Origin: Candidatus Argoarchaeum ethanivorans
GTDB taxonomy: Archaea > Halobacteriota > Methanosarcinia > Methanosarcinales > EX4572-44
Reading direction: 5' to 3'
Assembly (NCBI GenBank): GCA_004193545.1
Contig: RPGO01000033.1
Coordinates: 67,841-131,840 of the forward strand
Length of the DNA: 64,000 bases
Position 1 is the first letter of the stretch, and each line of letters begins with the position of its first letter. Below the pieces are notes generated by a model. The model did no database searches. It saw nothing but the letters and a program-made list of their open reading frames with translations, and was not told the DNA's origin. A program made the translations under genes and the position numbers. Positions 1 to 9,133 of this stretch are shown piece by piece.

Positions 1-74
1 ATGATAGGGTGGAAGAAATAGTAGCTGATTCAAGAGCTTTGATTTGGTACCTTAATTTAATTACAACCCCTTAA
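1..74 (+). CDS. C-terminal end of an unidentified gene
   Basis: A frame entering from the left edge runs from base 3 to a TAA at 72-74 and encodes about 23 residues ending in WYLNLITTP. It meets the stop of the minus-strand UPF0212 gene with a few bases of convergent overlap. The fragment is too short to recognise, and it could be a chance open frame. Confidence 0.35.
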   Translation, partial: DRVEEIVADSRALIWYLNLITTP

Positions 75-424
75 TCTTTTTTTTCCTCTAACGGATCAAC
101 TTCTACAACTTTCAATGGCACATTTTTTAACGCCTGTCCAATCACTGATTTAGCAATACGTGAAGCATGTTCCTCGCTTTCAGCGGCAAACACCCGCATC
201 TCAAACAGTAAGCCGACAAGAGCAGTATTTGCAGCAACAAACACACTGTCAAGTTTACCGCCGCACAGTGGACATGTTGTAACTCCGACATTCACATCAA
301 CGTAATTTAGTTTAGGGTTCAATCGCTTGCCAGCTTCAGAAATTGCGACTCCTCTTGCATCATTAATAGATTTCACATCTTTAACCAACCAGGCAGCTTC
401 CAGAAGCACGTGATAATTCAACAT
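71..424 (-). CDS. UPF0212 (DUF555) family protein
   Basis: This is a small archaeal conserved protein of about 117 residues, function unknown. The family pattern is clear: a start like [15 protein letters not shown], then [18 protein letters not shown], one CPLCGGK zinc-knuckle-like CxxC pair, [15 protein letters not shown], and [15 protein letters not shown] near the end. I place the start at the ATG at 424 rather than one 21 bases upstream, because a GGAGGG ribosome-binding sequence sits 6-7 bases before it and family members begin close to NYHV. It lies 17 bases after the DUF357 gene, downstream of purH on the same strand, so the three probably form one transcript. Confidence 0.9.
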   Translation of the reverse strand: MLNYHVLLEAAWLVKDVKSINDARGVAISEAGKRLNPKLNYVDVNVGVTTCPLCGGKLDSVFVAANTALVGLLFEMRVFAAESEEHASRIAKSVIGQALKNVPLKVVEVDPLEEKKD

Positions 425-441
425 AGCAAGCCCTCCATAAC

Positions 442-723
442 TCATATAGTAAATAATTCTTTCCGAGACACGGCAAAGATTCCAAGTCTTGCACCAGCGT
501 CAAGCCAGGCATACCCATAGCTAAAGCACACAAGAGCATTGACGAGATCTATTTTATTCATAAAATGCATACCATCTTCATAATACGACCGTGCCATTTC
601 AAGAAAATCAACAGCTACATAACGAAGCTCTGAATCCTGGCACGGGAGTATGTGCACATCATCAAGAGCAGTTGAGAGCATGTCACAATAGCGATTCACC
701 TTTTCAACAATATCGGCAGTCAT
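442..723 (-). CDS. DUF357 family protein
   Basis: A 93-residue alpha-helical archaeal protein of the DUF357 family, function unknown. The C-terminal half has the typical block: [16 protein letters not shown], then a helix ending [19 protein letters not shown]. The open frame continues upstream through the 3' end of purH, but that part is antiphase coding and not family sequence, so I start at the ATG at 723 (MTADIVEKV), 22 bases after the purH stop. It lies between purH and UPF0212 and is likely cotranscribed with them. Confidence 0.85.
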   Translation of the reverse strand: MTADIVEKVNRYCDMLSTALDDVHILPCQDSELRYVAVDFLEMARSYYEDGMHFMNKIDLVNALVCFSYGYAWLDAGARLGIFAVSRKELFTI

Positions 724-745
724 TGGAAAAACAATCCTGAAATGA

Positions 746-2392
746 TCAATGATTGAAGTGACGCATTCCTGTAAATACCAGCGATACCCCAAGCTTGTTT
801 GCTTCTGCAATGACCTCCTTATCACGTATTGAGCCGCCAGGTGATACAATGTATCTGATACCTGCTTTCGCTGAGGAGATGATGCTGTCTGGAAAAGGGA
901 AGAAGGCATCAGATGTGAGTACGCATTCAGATAAAATTTGTTTATAATACTCTTCCACGCCAATTTCCGGTTGTTCTGTTTCGTATCGTGTGAGCAGGTT
1001 TTCATGCGCTTTTGTAATTGCAAGTTTTTTGATCGAATCTACCCGGTTTGGTTGTCCTGCTCCCATTGCAAGAAGCGTGTAACAACCTGTTTGATATTCA
1101 TATCCTATGGTTATTGCATTTGATTTCGTGTGTTTGCATGCTGCAATAGTAAACATTGCAAGCTCATATTTTTTATCTGGGGGGTTATTGCTGGTAACAG
1201 TTTCCCATTTTTCGTACAAGCCCTGATCTGCTGTTTGCTTGAGCACGCCCCCTGTTATGTAATGATAGATATTGTTGGCAGCAGAACTTTCGTTTAATTT
1301 AGGTAGTTCCAGGAGTCGCAGATCTTTATTCTTGTGAGCTAAAAATTCCAGAGCTTCTGGTTCAAATGCAGGTGCGAGAATCAATTCTACGAATATACCT
1401 TTAAGAAACTGTGCGGCCTCGAGAGTCACAGGTTTGTTAAAACAGAGGATGCTTCCAAAAGCAGATATGGGATCTCCTGCCAGTGCTTCTTTAAGTGCTT
1501 GAAGCTGGGTTGTGCCTGTTGCAAGCCCGCAGGGATTATTGTGTTTTACTATCACTGCTGCATGTTTACTCGTGATCTGTTCAAGTTCCCTTATGGTTTG
1601 TAGGGCGTTATCTGCATCTATGTAGTTGTTGTAAGACATCTGTTTTCCATGAAGCTGGACTGCTTTTGAAAGACCTGGGCAAGTGGCATTCACTTCACTG
1701 TAACATCTGGCTTCTTGATGCCAGTTCTCACCATAACGAAGAGGTTGCCCGTTTGTGAATTGTAAACGCAAAATGTCTTCTCCAAGTAGTGTTTTGCTCA
1801 AGTACGTGTCTACGATGCTGTCGTAGTTGGCAGTGTGTCGAAAAGCTTTAACAGCAAATCGTTGTCTCGTATCAAGTGATATGCCACCCGTTTGCGTCAA
1901 TTCTTCTGTAACTGTCGCGTAATCGTTGTAATCTGTTATCACTGTTACGTATTCATAGTTTTTTGCACCTGCCCGAAGCATCGCTGGGCCGCCAATATCA
2001 ATCTGTTCGATGGCTTCTGATAGTTTCACATTTTTACTGTTGATTGTTTCTTCAAAAGGGTACAGGTTTATAGCCAGAAGGTCTATGAATCGTATGCTGT
2101 TTTTTTCTGCTTCCTTTATGTGTGATTGGGAGTCTCTTTTAGCAAGGATGCCTCCATGAATTGTAGGATGAAGCGTCTTTACACGACCATCCATCATTTC
2201 AGGAAAACCCGTTATTTCAGAAATATCTACCACGTTGATGCCTTCATCTTTTAATACCATGGAAGTTCCACCGGTAGATATAATCTCAACGTTACTCTTT
2301 TGGAGCTCTCTACAAAAATCAACAACACCAGTTTTATCTGAAGTGCTTATCAGTGCCCGTTTCACAGGAACCACTTTTGAATCACCAGCCAC
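746..2392 (-). CDS. purH: Bifunctional AICAR transformylase / IMP cyclohydrolase
   Basis: It catalyses the last two steps of de novo purine synthesis, AICAR to FAICAR to IMP, in the cytoplasm. At 548 residues it is full length. The N-terminal MGS-like cyclohydrolase domain (about 10-200) shows ALISTSDKTG, STGGTS and MDGRVKTLHPTIHGG. The transformylase domain shows PLRYGENWHQ (many relatives read ENPHQ), the catalytic KHNNPCG motif and SAFGSI, and ends with the conserved SPGGSIRDKEV block. The start is uncertain: the longest frame begins at a GTG at 2392 without a ribosome-binding site, and a TATA-like TTATTATAG lies only about 15 bases upstream, so a leaderless start a few codons further in is possible. 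Many archaea use separate PurP and PurO, so a bacterial-type fused PurH is notable but not unique. Confidence 0.95.
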   Translation of the reverse strand: MAGDSKVVPVKRALISTSDKTGVVDFCRELQKSNVEIISTGGTSMVLKDEGINVVDISEITGFPEMMDGRVKTLHPTIHGGILAKRDSQSHIKEAEKNSIRFIDLLAINLYPFEETINSKNVKLSEAIEQIDIGGPAMLRAGAKNYEYVTVITDYNDYATVTEELTQTGGISLDTRQRFAVKAFRHTANYDSIVDTYLSKTLLGEDILRLQFTNGQPLRYGENWHQEARCYSEVNATCPGLSKAVQLHGKQMSYNNYIDADNALQTIRELEQITSKHAAVIVKHNNPCGLATGTTQLQALKEALAGDPISAFGSILCFNKPVTLEAAQFLKGIFVELILAPAFEPEALEFLAHKNKDLRLLELPKLNESSAANNIYHYITGGVLKQTADQGLYEKWETVTSNNPPDKKYELAMFTIAACKHTKSNAITIGYEYQTGCYTLLAMGAGQPNRVDSIKKLAITKAHENLLTRYETEQPEIGVEEYYKQILSECVLTSDAFFPFPDSIISSAKAGIRYIVSPGGSIRDKEVIAEANKLGVSLVFTGMRHFNH

Positions 2393-2430
2393 GATATGTA
2401 AAAATCTATAATAAGCTTATCGGTATTGCG

Positions 2431-3470
2431 GGGCTGTCAACTTGTTGGGTGTTGTATCTTCCCATGTTTTGATGTCCAGTATTCCATTTTTCTTGTTAGA
2501 AAGGCGAATATTCCCTGATATGTCTTGTATTTCCTTTTTATTTGGTTGGGGTCGGTCTGTCGATAGTAATTTTCAACTTGATTGTTCGTTTTGGGGATTG
2601 ACCCCTCTCTCATGAAGATAGTGAGTCGTTCAAAGTCGGGGATGATCTTTTTTCGTATCCACTTTTGTAAAACGCGTGGAATATCGTCATATTTATCTAA
2701 TAATTAAATAATGTCAAACGATAGCTTTTTCTACCATTAATTTTGATATATTGCTCATCATAGCAGTAATATCCGGAATAATCATGTATTTTATTATTGA
2801 TTCTCTTTTCATCCCCGATTTTTAACCAGTTCTTTATCGATTGGTGTGAAGGCAGGATGCTGAAGAACGTGTGAAGATCCTCGTCCAGTTTTCGCAAGGA
2901 ACGGTAGCCTGTTTTGACTAAACCATCTATTTTCTCCTTGAATATCGATGCATATCGATGATTCGGCTATACAACCAGGTTTAACTGTGTTACAAACTTT
3001 CTGTGGCATTTTTTACACAAATAACGCCTCATATAAATCTCACAAGATCCAAACTCACCCAGTATCGGATTTCGCTCCTGAAATTCCTGCCGAATCACAC
3101 AATAAGAACCACAAATAGGACAAATTGGGTTAACAAGTTCAAAATGGTTATCTGCCAGGAGAATCAATCCCTTGTTCACATGATACGGTTTATTATCCAT
3201 CGAAAATCGCTCTGCTATGATCTTCTATGGTTCCGGGGTACCGTTGGAAAAATCAGACAAGAGAAGCTGAATCTGCGAGATGTTTGTTTTCAAAGTAGAT
3301 AACATTGTAACACTCATTGTACATACTCTGTTTTCCTTATGCATAGATTTTTCGATTTATTTTTGGATAGAAACTTGAATTATAAGACAAAATCAGATTT
3401 AAAAAGAAGATACAGGTGTTTCAGCATGGATCTTTCTATAATGAGCGCCAACACCCGGAGAGTTTACAAC
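2431..3470. mobile_element. Decayed insertion sequence with recognisable ends
   Basis: A transposase relic is bracketed by imperfect inverted ends. The left end at 2434 reads GGCTGTCAACTTGTTGGGTG. The right end, read inward from about 3466, reads GGTTGTAAACTCTCCGGGTG. They share GG.TGT.AACT....GGGTG, followed by TT. The element is only about 1.03 kb and its transposase lacks a central part, so it is a deletion derivative. Similar end sequences without a transposase occur at about 18.84 kb and 28.51 kb. The family is not certain. Confidence 0.65.
2437..3200 (-). pseudogene. Broken transposase with an N-terminal zinc-binding head
   Basis: Three minus-strand pieces in different frames make up one decayed transposase. 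From 3200 down comes a head with four cysteines (CPICGSYC and CKKCHRKF). Then a middle piece reads RKLDEDLHTF and YYCYDEQYIKINGRKSYRL, where the first Asp of a DDE domain may lie. After a frame change near 2697, a C-terminal piece has TNNQVENYYRQTDPNQ, whose Glu fits the last DDE residue, and ends at a TGA at 2437-2439. The sequence between the first Asp region and the final Glu is too short for an intact catalytic core, so an internal deletion is likely. Confidence 0.75.
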
Positions 3471-3526
3471 CACGCACACATAATTAATCCAAAACTTACT
3501 AATTGTTGGTGTAATTAAGTGAACTA

Positions 3527-3545
3527 CCAGCCCCTGGGGGGCTGG
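3527..3545. terminator. GC-rich 8-bp hairpin in the gap before ccmC
   Basis: CCAGCCCC and GGGGCTGG form a perfect 8-bp stem around a TGG loop. It lies in a 570-base gap (3201-3770) between the transposase relic and ccmC. It could be a terminator-like structure or a mobile-element trace. No gene is visible around it. Confidence 0.35.
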
Positions 3546-3664
3546 CATCTTCCATGCCCTGTGTGTTTTATGTTCAGATTCTTTCTTATCTTTTTATGAG
3601 ACATTACTTAAAACTTATTAATTATGGTATATAATATTTTCTGTTTATAAATAAGTAGAGAGAT

Positions 3665-3706
3665 CTATCAAATTAGAAACCGGAACTTTTAAAGCTAATT
3701 TGATAG
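3665..3706. promoter_or_regulatory. 12-bp perfect inverted repeat upstream of ccmC
   Basis: CTATCAAATTAG at 3665-3676 is repeated in inverse as CTAATTTGATAG at 3695-3706, separated by 18 bases, about 65-105 bases before the ccmC start. AT-rich TATA-like sequence (TATATAATAT) lies about 30 bases upstream of it. The size, symmetry and place fit an operator or an RNA hairpin in the leader; which of the two cannot be told from the sequence. Confidence 0.5.
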
Positions 3707-3770
3707 CCTTTCCAACATCTATCGTTCAAATGCAAAGGATTTTATGGAATATAAACCATGACTTTCGCAA

Positions 3771-4529
3771 ATGACCGTCTCACTTAAAAATTTTCTCATG
3801 TTTTTGTCACTGGTTTTAGTCCTATATGCTAGTATCATGGTGTTTACTATTGCACCTGTTCCGGTCAATCCTGGTGAACGCGGGGAGTTTATGACCGACC
3901 AGCAGTGGCATGACTATCAAAGCAGTTTTAAAATTTTTTATTTTCATTTGCCAATAGCAATGACCGCATATATCGCCTTTGTTATTATGTTTTTATCGAG
4001 TGTTGTATATCTTAGAATTTATGGTCGTACTATTCCGGATTTGCATAAGCAATTCAAAGCACAATTGTGGGACTTCAGAGCATATTCTGCGGCCGAGGTT
4101 GGCGTGTTATTTGCAGCCCTCACACTGATAAGCGGATCCATCTGGGCAAGAAGTGCATGGGGAGTATACTGGTTATGGGATGTCAGGCTCACCACTTCAC
4201 TTATATTATTCCTTGTATACCTTTCTTATCTCGTGTTGCGACAGGCAATTGAAGAGCCGGAGAAAAGAGCCAGGTTATCAGCAGTGTTTGGAGTTGTTGG
4301 GTTTATGGGCGTGCCATTAAGTTTTCTTTCAATTAGACTCTGGAGAGCACACCATCCGCTGGTAATAGGTGGCGGCGGCATACATGGCACAGACGTGATA
4401 TTTCCCTTATTGTTAAACATTGCAGCGTATGTTACGTTAGCAGTAACCTTGATATTGGTACGTATAGATAACGAAAAACTTAAAGATCGCACACTGCACA
4501 ACTTCGTTGTGCAGGAAAATAGCCGGTAG
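3771..4529 (+). CDS. ccmC: Cytochrome c maturation protein CcmC
   Basis: An integral membrane haem-handling protein of 252 residues. In system I cytochrome c maturation CcmC binds haem and passes it to CcmE. Diagnostic features are about six membrane helices, the histidine in IFYFHLP (about residue 62), the tryptophan-rich WWD-type loop GSIWARSAWGVYWLWD, and the second histidine region RLWRAHHPL. No ccmE, ccmF or cytochrome gene is adjacent, so the rest of the pathway must be elsewhere. The last codons (TLHNFVVQ then ENSR) are written by a copy of the hairpin repeat at 4494-4514, so the native C-terminus may have been replaced by the repeat. Confidence 0.92.
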   Translation: MTVSLKNFLMFLSLVLVLYASIMVFTIAPVPVNPGERGEFMTDQQWHDYQSSFKIFYFHLPIAMTAYIAFVIMFLSSVVYLRIYGRTIPDLHKQFKAQLWDFRAYSAAEVGVLFAALTLISGSIWARSAWGVYWLWDVRLTTSLILFLVYLSYLVLRQAIEEPEKRARLSAVFGVVGFMGVPLSFLSIRLWRAHHPLVIGGGGIHGTDVIFPLLLNIAAYVTLAVTLILVRIDNEKLKDRTLHNFVVQENSR

Positions 4530-4605
4530 CTCTTGATTGTGAGAAGCACTGCACAAATTCATTGTGCAGAAATAACTGGGAACTCTCGACTACGAAGTAG
4601 TCGAG
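4494..4605. repeat. Cluster of three short-loop hairpin repeats
   Basis: Three near-perfect hairpins lie in a row: 4494-4514 (arms CTGCACAAC and GTTGTGCAG, loop TTC), 4549-4569 (a variant with one mismatch, loop TTC), and 4585-4605 (arms CTCGACTAC and GTAGTCGAG, loop GAA). The linkers resemble each other and those at 56.3 kb (AAAATAAC.GGTAGCT). The first copy lies inside the end of ccmC. From 4606 to 4727 I see nothing else. The same family recurs at 7354, 28566, 31460, 56285, 56752 and 56874. Confidence 0.8.
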
Positions 4606-4727
4606 TGCAAGATAAACAAATACGTTTATACTTCTCTATCGTCAAGCAAATCTTGTAGAGCAGGGCATGAGCAGTCCATGACATAACACAAAACGCCAAC
4701 TTTATCTCTGTTGAAAAGTACTACTGC

Positions 4728-5651
4728 ATGGACACAACAACTGAAGGGATTGCAAACGTGGCAGTGCATAGCTATAATAGTATAAAGGAAAAGATTATTG
4801 AACATTATCTTTTTGTATGCGCATTAATATCCATCTTCGTTACAATCAGTATTGTGCTGGTACTACTTTCTGAAACAGTCTCCTTTTTTAGAGACGTAAG
4901 TATCATCGAATTTCTAACCGGGACAAGATGGGCGCCAACTTATACACCATCCCATTTTGGGGTGCTGCCACTCATTAATGGTACATTACTTATAGCCATC
5001 GGGTCAAGCATTATTGCCCTTCCCATGGGACTTACGAGTGCTATATATCTAAGTGAGTATGCAAATGAACGCACACGCGGAATCGTTAAACCAGTAATAG
5101 AACTGCTTGCTGGCATACCTACTGTAGTTTACGGATGCTTTGCAGTCCTGTTTGTAACCCCAATTATCAGAAAGCTGATACCAGAAACAGAGATCTTTAA
5201 CGCGGCAAGTGCCTGCATCGTGGTTGGGATAATGATACTTCCGATGGTATCAAGCCTGAGCGAAGATGCAATTAGAAGTGTGCCACACACACTCAGGGAA
5301 GGTGCTTATGCTCTTGGCGCTACCAAATATGAAGTAACAACAAGAGTTGTTCTGCCATCCGCTCTTTCTGGAATTCTTGCATCGTTTATCCTCGCAATTT
5401 CAAGAGCTATAGGAGAAACTATGGCAGTAACACTTGCAGCAGGTGCCACACCAAACATAACCCTCAACATCTTTGAAAGCATACAAACAATGACTGCTTA
5501 CATTGTGCAGGTAAGTCTTGGGGATACTCCTGCCGGCAGTATCGCATACAAATCCATATTTGCAATAGGTATGGTACTCTTTCTCATGACATTTGGGATG
5601 AACCTTGTTAGTCAGTGGATAAGATCACGCTATCGGGAGGTATACGAGTAA
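4728..5651 (+). CDS. pstC: Phosphate ABC transporter permease PstC
   Basis: This is a membrane subunit of the high-affinity phosphate importer, 307 residues with six membrane helices. It has the PstC N-terminal segment [21 protein letters not shown] and the family block [15 protein letters not shown]. The coupling loop is [15 protein letters not shown], followed by [17 protein letters not shown]. It starts the pst operon and its stop overlaps the pstA start by one base (TAATG). A phosphate-binding pstS is normally just upstream, but here the upstream neighbour is ccmC and the gap holds only hairpin repeats. Confidence 0.95.
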   Translation: MDTTTEGIANVAVHSYNSIKEKIIEHYLFVCALISIFVTISIVLVLLSETVSFFRDVSIIEFLTGTRWAPTYTPSHFGVLPLINGTLLIAIGSSIIALPMGLTSAIYLSEYANERTRGIVKPVIELLAGIPTVVYGCFAVLFVTPIIRKLIPETEIFNAASACIVVGIMILPMVSSLSEDAIRSVPHTLREGAYALGATKYEVTTRVVLPSALSGILASFILAISRAIGETMAVTLAAGATPNITLNIFESIQTMTAYIVQVSLGDTPAGSIAYKSIFAIGMVLFLMTFGMNLVSQWIRSRYREVYE

Positions 5652-6508
5652 TGAACCTGCAAGAGAAACGTCAAAGAAAAGACCAGCTTTTTGCAGTCAT
5701 CTGCCTTGCTTCCACCATCACAGGCATCGTACTGCTTGCTTTACTGTTATGTGATATATTTGTAAAAGGATTTTCATGGTTAAGCTGGGATTTTATTTGC
5801 AGTTACCCGTCCCGCTTTCCGGAAAGGGCAGGCATAAAATCAGCATTCTGGGGTTCAATCTGGCTCATATTGCTAACCGCGGCTCTCGCACTGCCTATGG
5901 GGGTAAGTGCAGCAATATACCTTGAGGAATACGCACCAAGATCGCGTCTCACAAAGATTATTGAAATTAATATCTTCAATCTGGCTGGCGTCCCGAGTGT
6001 CGTTTATGGTATCCTTGGTCTTGCCCTTTTTGTTCGAGGACTCTCGCTTGGAAAAAGTCTGATAGCAGGTGCTCTCACACTCTCATTATTGGTACTCCCA
6101 ATAATTATCATCTCCACAAAAGAAGCTCTTTCTGCAGTACCAAAATCACTTCGGGAAGCATCTTACGGGCTTGGAGCGAGCAGGTGGCAGACCATCAGGT
6201 ACCAGGTACTGCCTTCAGCCATGCCATGGATACTTACAGGCAGTATCCTTGCACTTTCAAGAGCCATCGGAGAAACCGCACCATTGATAATGATAGGAGC
6301 CCTCACGTTTGTAGCCTTCACCCCGCAAACACCCCTTGATCCTTTCACAGCCATGCCAATACAGATATTTAACTGGATCAGCAGGCCCCAACCAGAATTT
6401 GCAAATATTGCATCGGCAGCAATCATCGTGCTTCTTTTGGTTCTGCTAACAATGAATGCAGCAGCAATCATCCTTCGAAGGAAATACCAGAAAAAACTGC
6501 AAGGGTAA
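5651..6508 (+). CDS. pstA: Phosphate ABC transporter permease PstA
   Basis: The second membrane subunit of the phosphate importer, 285 residues. Family features are [16 protein letters not shown], the [15 protein letters not shown] segment, the coupling loop [16 protein letters not shown], and [16 protein letters not shown] start it at the ATG at 5651, overlapping the pstC stop, with GGGAGGT 13 bases upstream. An in-frame ATG 36 bases earlier would lie inside pstC and adds no family sequence. PstA pairs with PstC to form the channel energised by PstB. Confidence 0.95.
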   Translation: MNLQEKRQRKDQLFAVICLASTITGIVLLALLLCDIFVKGFSWLSWDFICSYPSRFPERAGIKSAFWGSIWLILLTAALALPMGVSAAIYLEEYAPRSRLTKIIEINIFNLAGVPSVVYGILGLALFVRGLSLGKSLIAGALTLSLLVLPIIIISTKEALSAVPKSLREASYGLGASRWQTIRYQVLPSAMPWILTGSILALSRAIGETAPLIMIGALTFVAFTPQTPLDPFTAMPIQIFNWISRPQPEFANIASAAIIVLLLVLLTMNAAAIILRRKYQKKLQG

Positions 6509-6561
6509 TAAAAACAAATCGTAACCTATAGATATAAACAGAGCAAAAGAAGAGCATACGT

Positions 6562-7326
6562 ATGAACCATGAAGAAATCGAAATATCAGTTAAAAACTTT
6601 AACCTGTGGTATGCAGACAATCAAGCTTTAAAAAACATCAATCTGGATATACCAAGGAGAAGGATTACAGCACTCATAGGACCTTCAGGCTGCGGAAAAA
6701 CCAGCTTCATACGCTGTCTCAACCGAATGAATGACCTGATACCAACGGTACGAACAGAGGGCGAAATGCTCTTAAACAACGAAAATATCAACCACAAGGA
6801 TGTGGATGTAGTGAGCCTTCGAAAAAAGGTTGGTATGGTATTTCAGAAACCAAACCCTTTTCCATCATCGGTATTTGAAAACGTTGCATACGGCCCACGG
6901 ATACATGGTGAAAAAAATAAGCAGCAGCTTGCACAAATCGTTGAAGAAAGCTTAAAAAATGCAGCTTTGTGGGATGAAGTCAGAGATCGAATCGATCGCT
7001 CGGCATTGAGCTTGAGCGGGGGACAGCAGCAGCGGTTGTGCATCGCGAGAACCCTTGCAGTGCACCCAGACATCATACTCCTCGATGAACCATGCAGTGC
7101 CCTTGATCCAATCTCAACAAGCAAGATCGAAGACCTCATGGTAAAACTTAAAGAACACTACACTATAATTATAGTCACCCATAACATGCAGCAGGCAGCA
7201 AGGGTCTCAGACTACACAGCCTTCTTCCTTCATGGAAAGATAATAGAATTCGATGAGACAAAGAAACTCTTTAAAAAACCGAAAGAGAAAAGTACAGAAG
7301 ACTACATAACAGGAAGGTTTGGATAA
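6562..7326 (+). CDS. pstB: Phosphate ABC transporter ATPase PstB
   Basis: A 254-residue ABC ATPase that drives phosphate uptake at the inner face of the membrane. It has Walker A GPSGCGKT (residues 40-47), the PstB-specific [11 protein letters not shown], the Q-loop [10 protein letters not shown], the signature LSGGQQQR, Walker [14 protein letters not shown] and the H-loop [13 protein letters not shown], with the usual [13 protein letters not shown] tail. It lies 53 bases after pstA and about 100 bases before phoU. Confidence 0.97.
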   Translation: MNHEEIEISVKNFNLWYADNQALKNINLDIPRRRITALIGPSGCGKTSFIRCLNRMNDLIPTVRTEGEMLLNNENINHKDVDVVSLRKKVGMVFQKPNPFPSSVFENVAYGPRIHGEKNKQQLAQIVEESLKNAALWDEVRDRIDRSALSLSGGQQQRLCIARTLAVHPDIILLDEPCSALDPISTSKIEDLMVKLKEHYTIIIVTHNMQQAARVSDYTAFFLHGKIIEFDETKKLFKKPKEKSTEDYITGRFG

Positions 7327-7353
7327 TTGGTTTCACACACTCGGTATGTAGTT

Positions 7354-7410
7354 CTGCACAACAAAGTTGTGCAGTCGAGAAATAGTTTCTGCAAAGCGTG
7401 AGCTTTGCAG
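7354..7410. repeat. Pair of short-loop hairpin repeats between pstB and phoU
   Basis: Hairpin one at 7354-7374 has arms CTGCACAAC and GTTGTGCAG around AAA. Hairpin two at 7389-7410 has arms CTGCAAAGC and GCTTTGCAG around GTGA. They fill most of the 99-base gap between pstB and phoU. They belong to the dispersed family described at 4494-4605, and might attenuate or process the pst transcript. Confidence 0.8.
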
Positions 7411-7425
7411 GTTGGGATATAAATC

Positions 7426-8079
7426 ATGACACGCACTAAATACCACCAGCAACTGCAAAAACTTAAAGCAGATACGATCAGGATGGGCAACCTATCAGGA
7501 GATAATATCAAAAAAGCAATTGCATCACTGAAACACCAGAATCTTGATGAAGCTAACGAGGTGATTAACTCAGACGATGAGATTGACAACCTCTATGCAA
7601 CGATTGAAGATACGTGCTTCGCCCTCCTTGCATTGCAGCAGCCAACGGCAAAGGACCTCCGCCTGGTAGGATCGACCATTAAAATCATTATCGACCTTGA
7701 ACGCATAGGAGATCTTGCTCTTGAAATAGCATGGATAACCAAGTCCACCATCAAACAACCACACATAAAACCACTGGTAGATTTGCCAAGAATGGCTGAG
7801 ATATGTAGCGAAATGCTTACCTCTACCATGCAGGCATTTGAGAGTTGCGATAGTGAACTTGCAAAACAAACTGCAAAAAGAGATGATGAAATTGATGCAC
7901 TCTTTGATCAGGTACGCCGGGAGCTCATCACTTATATGATAGAAGATCCATCAACGATAAAAAACGCATCACACCTGACCTTTGCAGCACGCTACCTCGA
8001 ACGCAGTGGCGATCACGTTACCAATGTCTGTGAGAGCGTCGTGTACATGGCAACAGGTGAGCGAGTCGATCTTAATTGA
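7426..8079 (+). CDS. phoU: Phosphate uptake regulator PhoU
   Basis: A 217-residue all-helical protein made of two three-helix PhoU domains. Each domain carries the metal-binding type motif: DLRLVGSTIKIIIDLERIGD in the first, ASHLTFAARYLERSGDH in the second. In bacteria PhoU restrains PstSCAB and signals phosphate sufficiency; the archaeal role is assumed to be similar because of its place at the end of the pst operon. The start ATG at 7426 is the first in frame. Confidence 0.93.
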   Translation: MTRTKYHQQLQKLKADTIRMGNLSGDNIKKAIASLKHQNLDEANEVINSDDEIDNLYATIEDTCFALLALQQPTAKDLRLVGSTIKIIIDLERIGDLALEIAWITKSTIKQPHIKPLVDLPRMAEICSEMLTSTMQAFESCDSELAKQTAKRDDEIDALFDQVRRELITYMIEDPSTIKNASHLTFAARYLERSGDHVTNVCESVVYMATGERVDLN

Positions 8080-8104
8080 TAAACCTGGTTGAAGCCTTAA
8101 AACC

Positions 8105-8119
8105 CAAAAGCCTTATATG
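8105..8119 (+). promoter_or_regulatory. Archaeal promoter of mch (BRE plus TATA)
   Basis: CAAAAG followed by CCTTATATG, about 33-45 bases upstream of the mch ATG at 8152, has the purine-rich BRE plus TATA layout of archaeal promoters. Transcription would begin about 25 bases downstream, leaving a short leader. Confidence 0.55.
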
Positions 8120-8151
8120 TTGATTTTGTTATTTACCTTCTGGCGATTACA

Positions 8152-9102
8152 ATGTTGAGCGTAAATGAAAGAGCATTAGAAATTACTGAAGTAATGGTAG
8201 ACTGGGCAGAAGAACTCAAAGTAGAAGAGATAAAGCTTAAAAATAAGGCAACAGTCATTGATTGTGGTGTCAATGTCACTGGAAGTTATGAAGCTGGTTT
8301 GATGTTTACTGATGTGTGTATGGGCGGTCTTAGCACAAGCAATATCAGTGTTCATAAACTTGGAGATGTTGCACTATCTTTTATTGATGTCACGACAGAT
8401 CACCCGTCCATTTCGTGTCTTGCCTCGCAGATGGCTGGCTGGCAGATCAATGTGGGTAAGTATGTTGCAATGGGTTCAGGCCCAGCACGTGCATTATCAT
8501 TAAAGCCAAAGAAAATTTATAAACGCATTGGTTACAATGACAACTTTGGCGGTGCTGTCATTGCTCTTGAATCAAATGAGCTTCCTGATGAAAAGGTGAT
8601 GGGATTTATTGCCAAGGAATGTGGAATTGATGTTGAAAATATTGTGGCACTGGTAGCTCCAACTGCTTCGATTGTAGGTTCTGTGCAAGTCTCTGGCAGG
8701 GTGGTGGAAGCTGGTGTCCATAAGTTGAATGAACTTGGATACGATACTAATAAGATTATCTGTGGGGCAGGAGTAGCACCAATTGCACCAGTGCTGAGTG
8801 ATAATACGAAAGCAATGGGCTCAACCAATGATAGTGTAATATATTATGGTTCTGTCAACCTGACTCTCAAAGGTTTTGACGAAGGTATGTTCAAAAAGGT
8901 TACTTCCAGTGCATCAGAGAGTTATGGTAGGCCACTCTACGAAATATTTAAAGAAGCAGATTATGATTTCTATAAGATTGATGTAGACATCTTTGCCCCT
9001 GCGGAAATGACAGTAAACGACCTTGAAACAGGAAAAACATACCATACGGGCTACCTGAATGACGAGGTAATACTGAAATCTTACGAAATTAAAAATCTAT
9101 AA
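8152..9102 (+). CDS. mch: Methenyltetrahydromethanopterin cyclohydrolase
   Basis: It interconverts N5-formyl-H4MPT and N5,N10-methenyl-H4MPT in the C1 branch of methanogenesis or its reversal. At 316 residues it has the family's usual length. Recognisable blocks are [15 protein letters not shown] at the start, [77 protein letters not shown] and the C-terminal [15 protein letters not shown]. It seems to be a single gene with its own promoter. With the marker 14 gene at 59.5 kb it is the best clue to a methanogen-type C1 metabolism. Confidence 0.97.
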   Translation: MLSVNERALEITEVMVDWAEELKVEEIKLKNKATVIDCGVNVTGSYEAGLMFTDVCMGGLSTSNISVHKLGDVALSFIDVTTDHPSISCLASQMAGWQINVGKYVAMGSGPARALSLKPKKIYKRIGYNDNFGGAVIALESNELPDEKVMGFIAKECGIDVENIVALVAPTASIVGSVQVSGRVVEAGVHKLNELGYDTNKIICGAGVAPIAPVLSDNTKAMGSTNDSVIYYGSVNLTLKGFDEGMFKKVTSSASESYGRPLYEIFKEADYDFYKIDVDIFAPAEMTVNDLETGKTYHTGYLNDEVILKSYEIKNL

Positions 9103-9133
9103 GTCTCAACCGCCAAACCATCGGAATAAATTT

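Noticed and set aside
724-1023. N-terminal extension of the DUF357 gene into purH
   Set aside because: The extra 100 codons are antiphase to the well-conserved purH C-terminus and have no family similarity; an internal ATG gives a normal-length DUF357 protein.
3003-3302. Plus-strand open frame over the decayed transposase
   Set aside because: It is the reverse of the zinc-binding head of the transposase, which has clear CxxC motifs on the minus strand.
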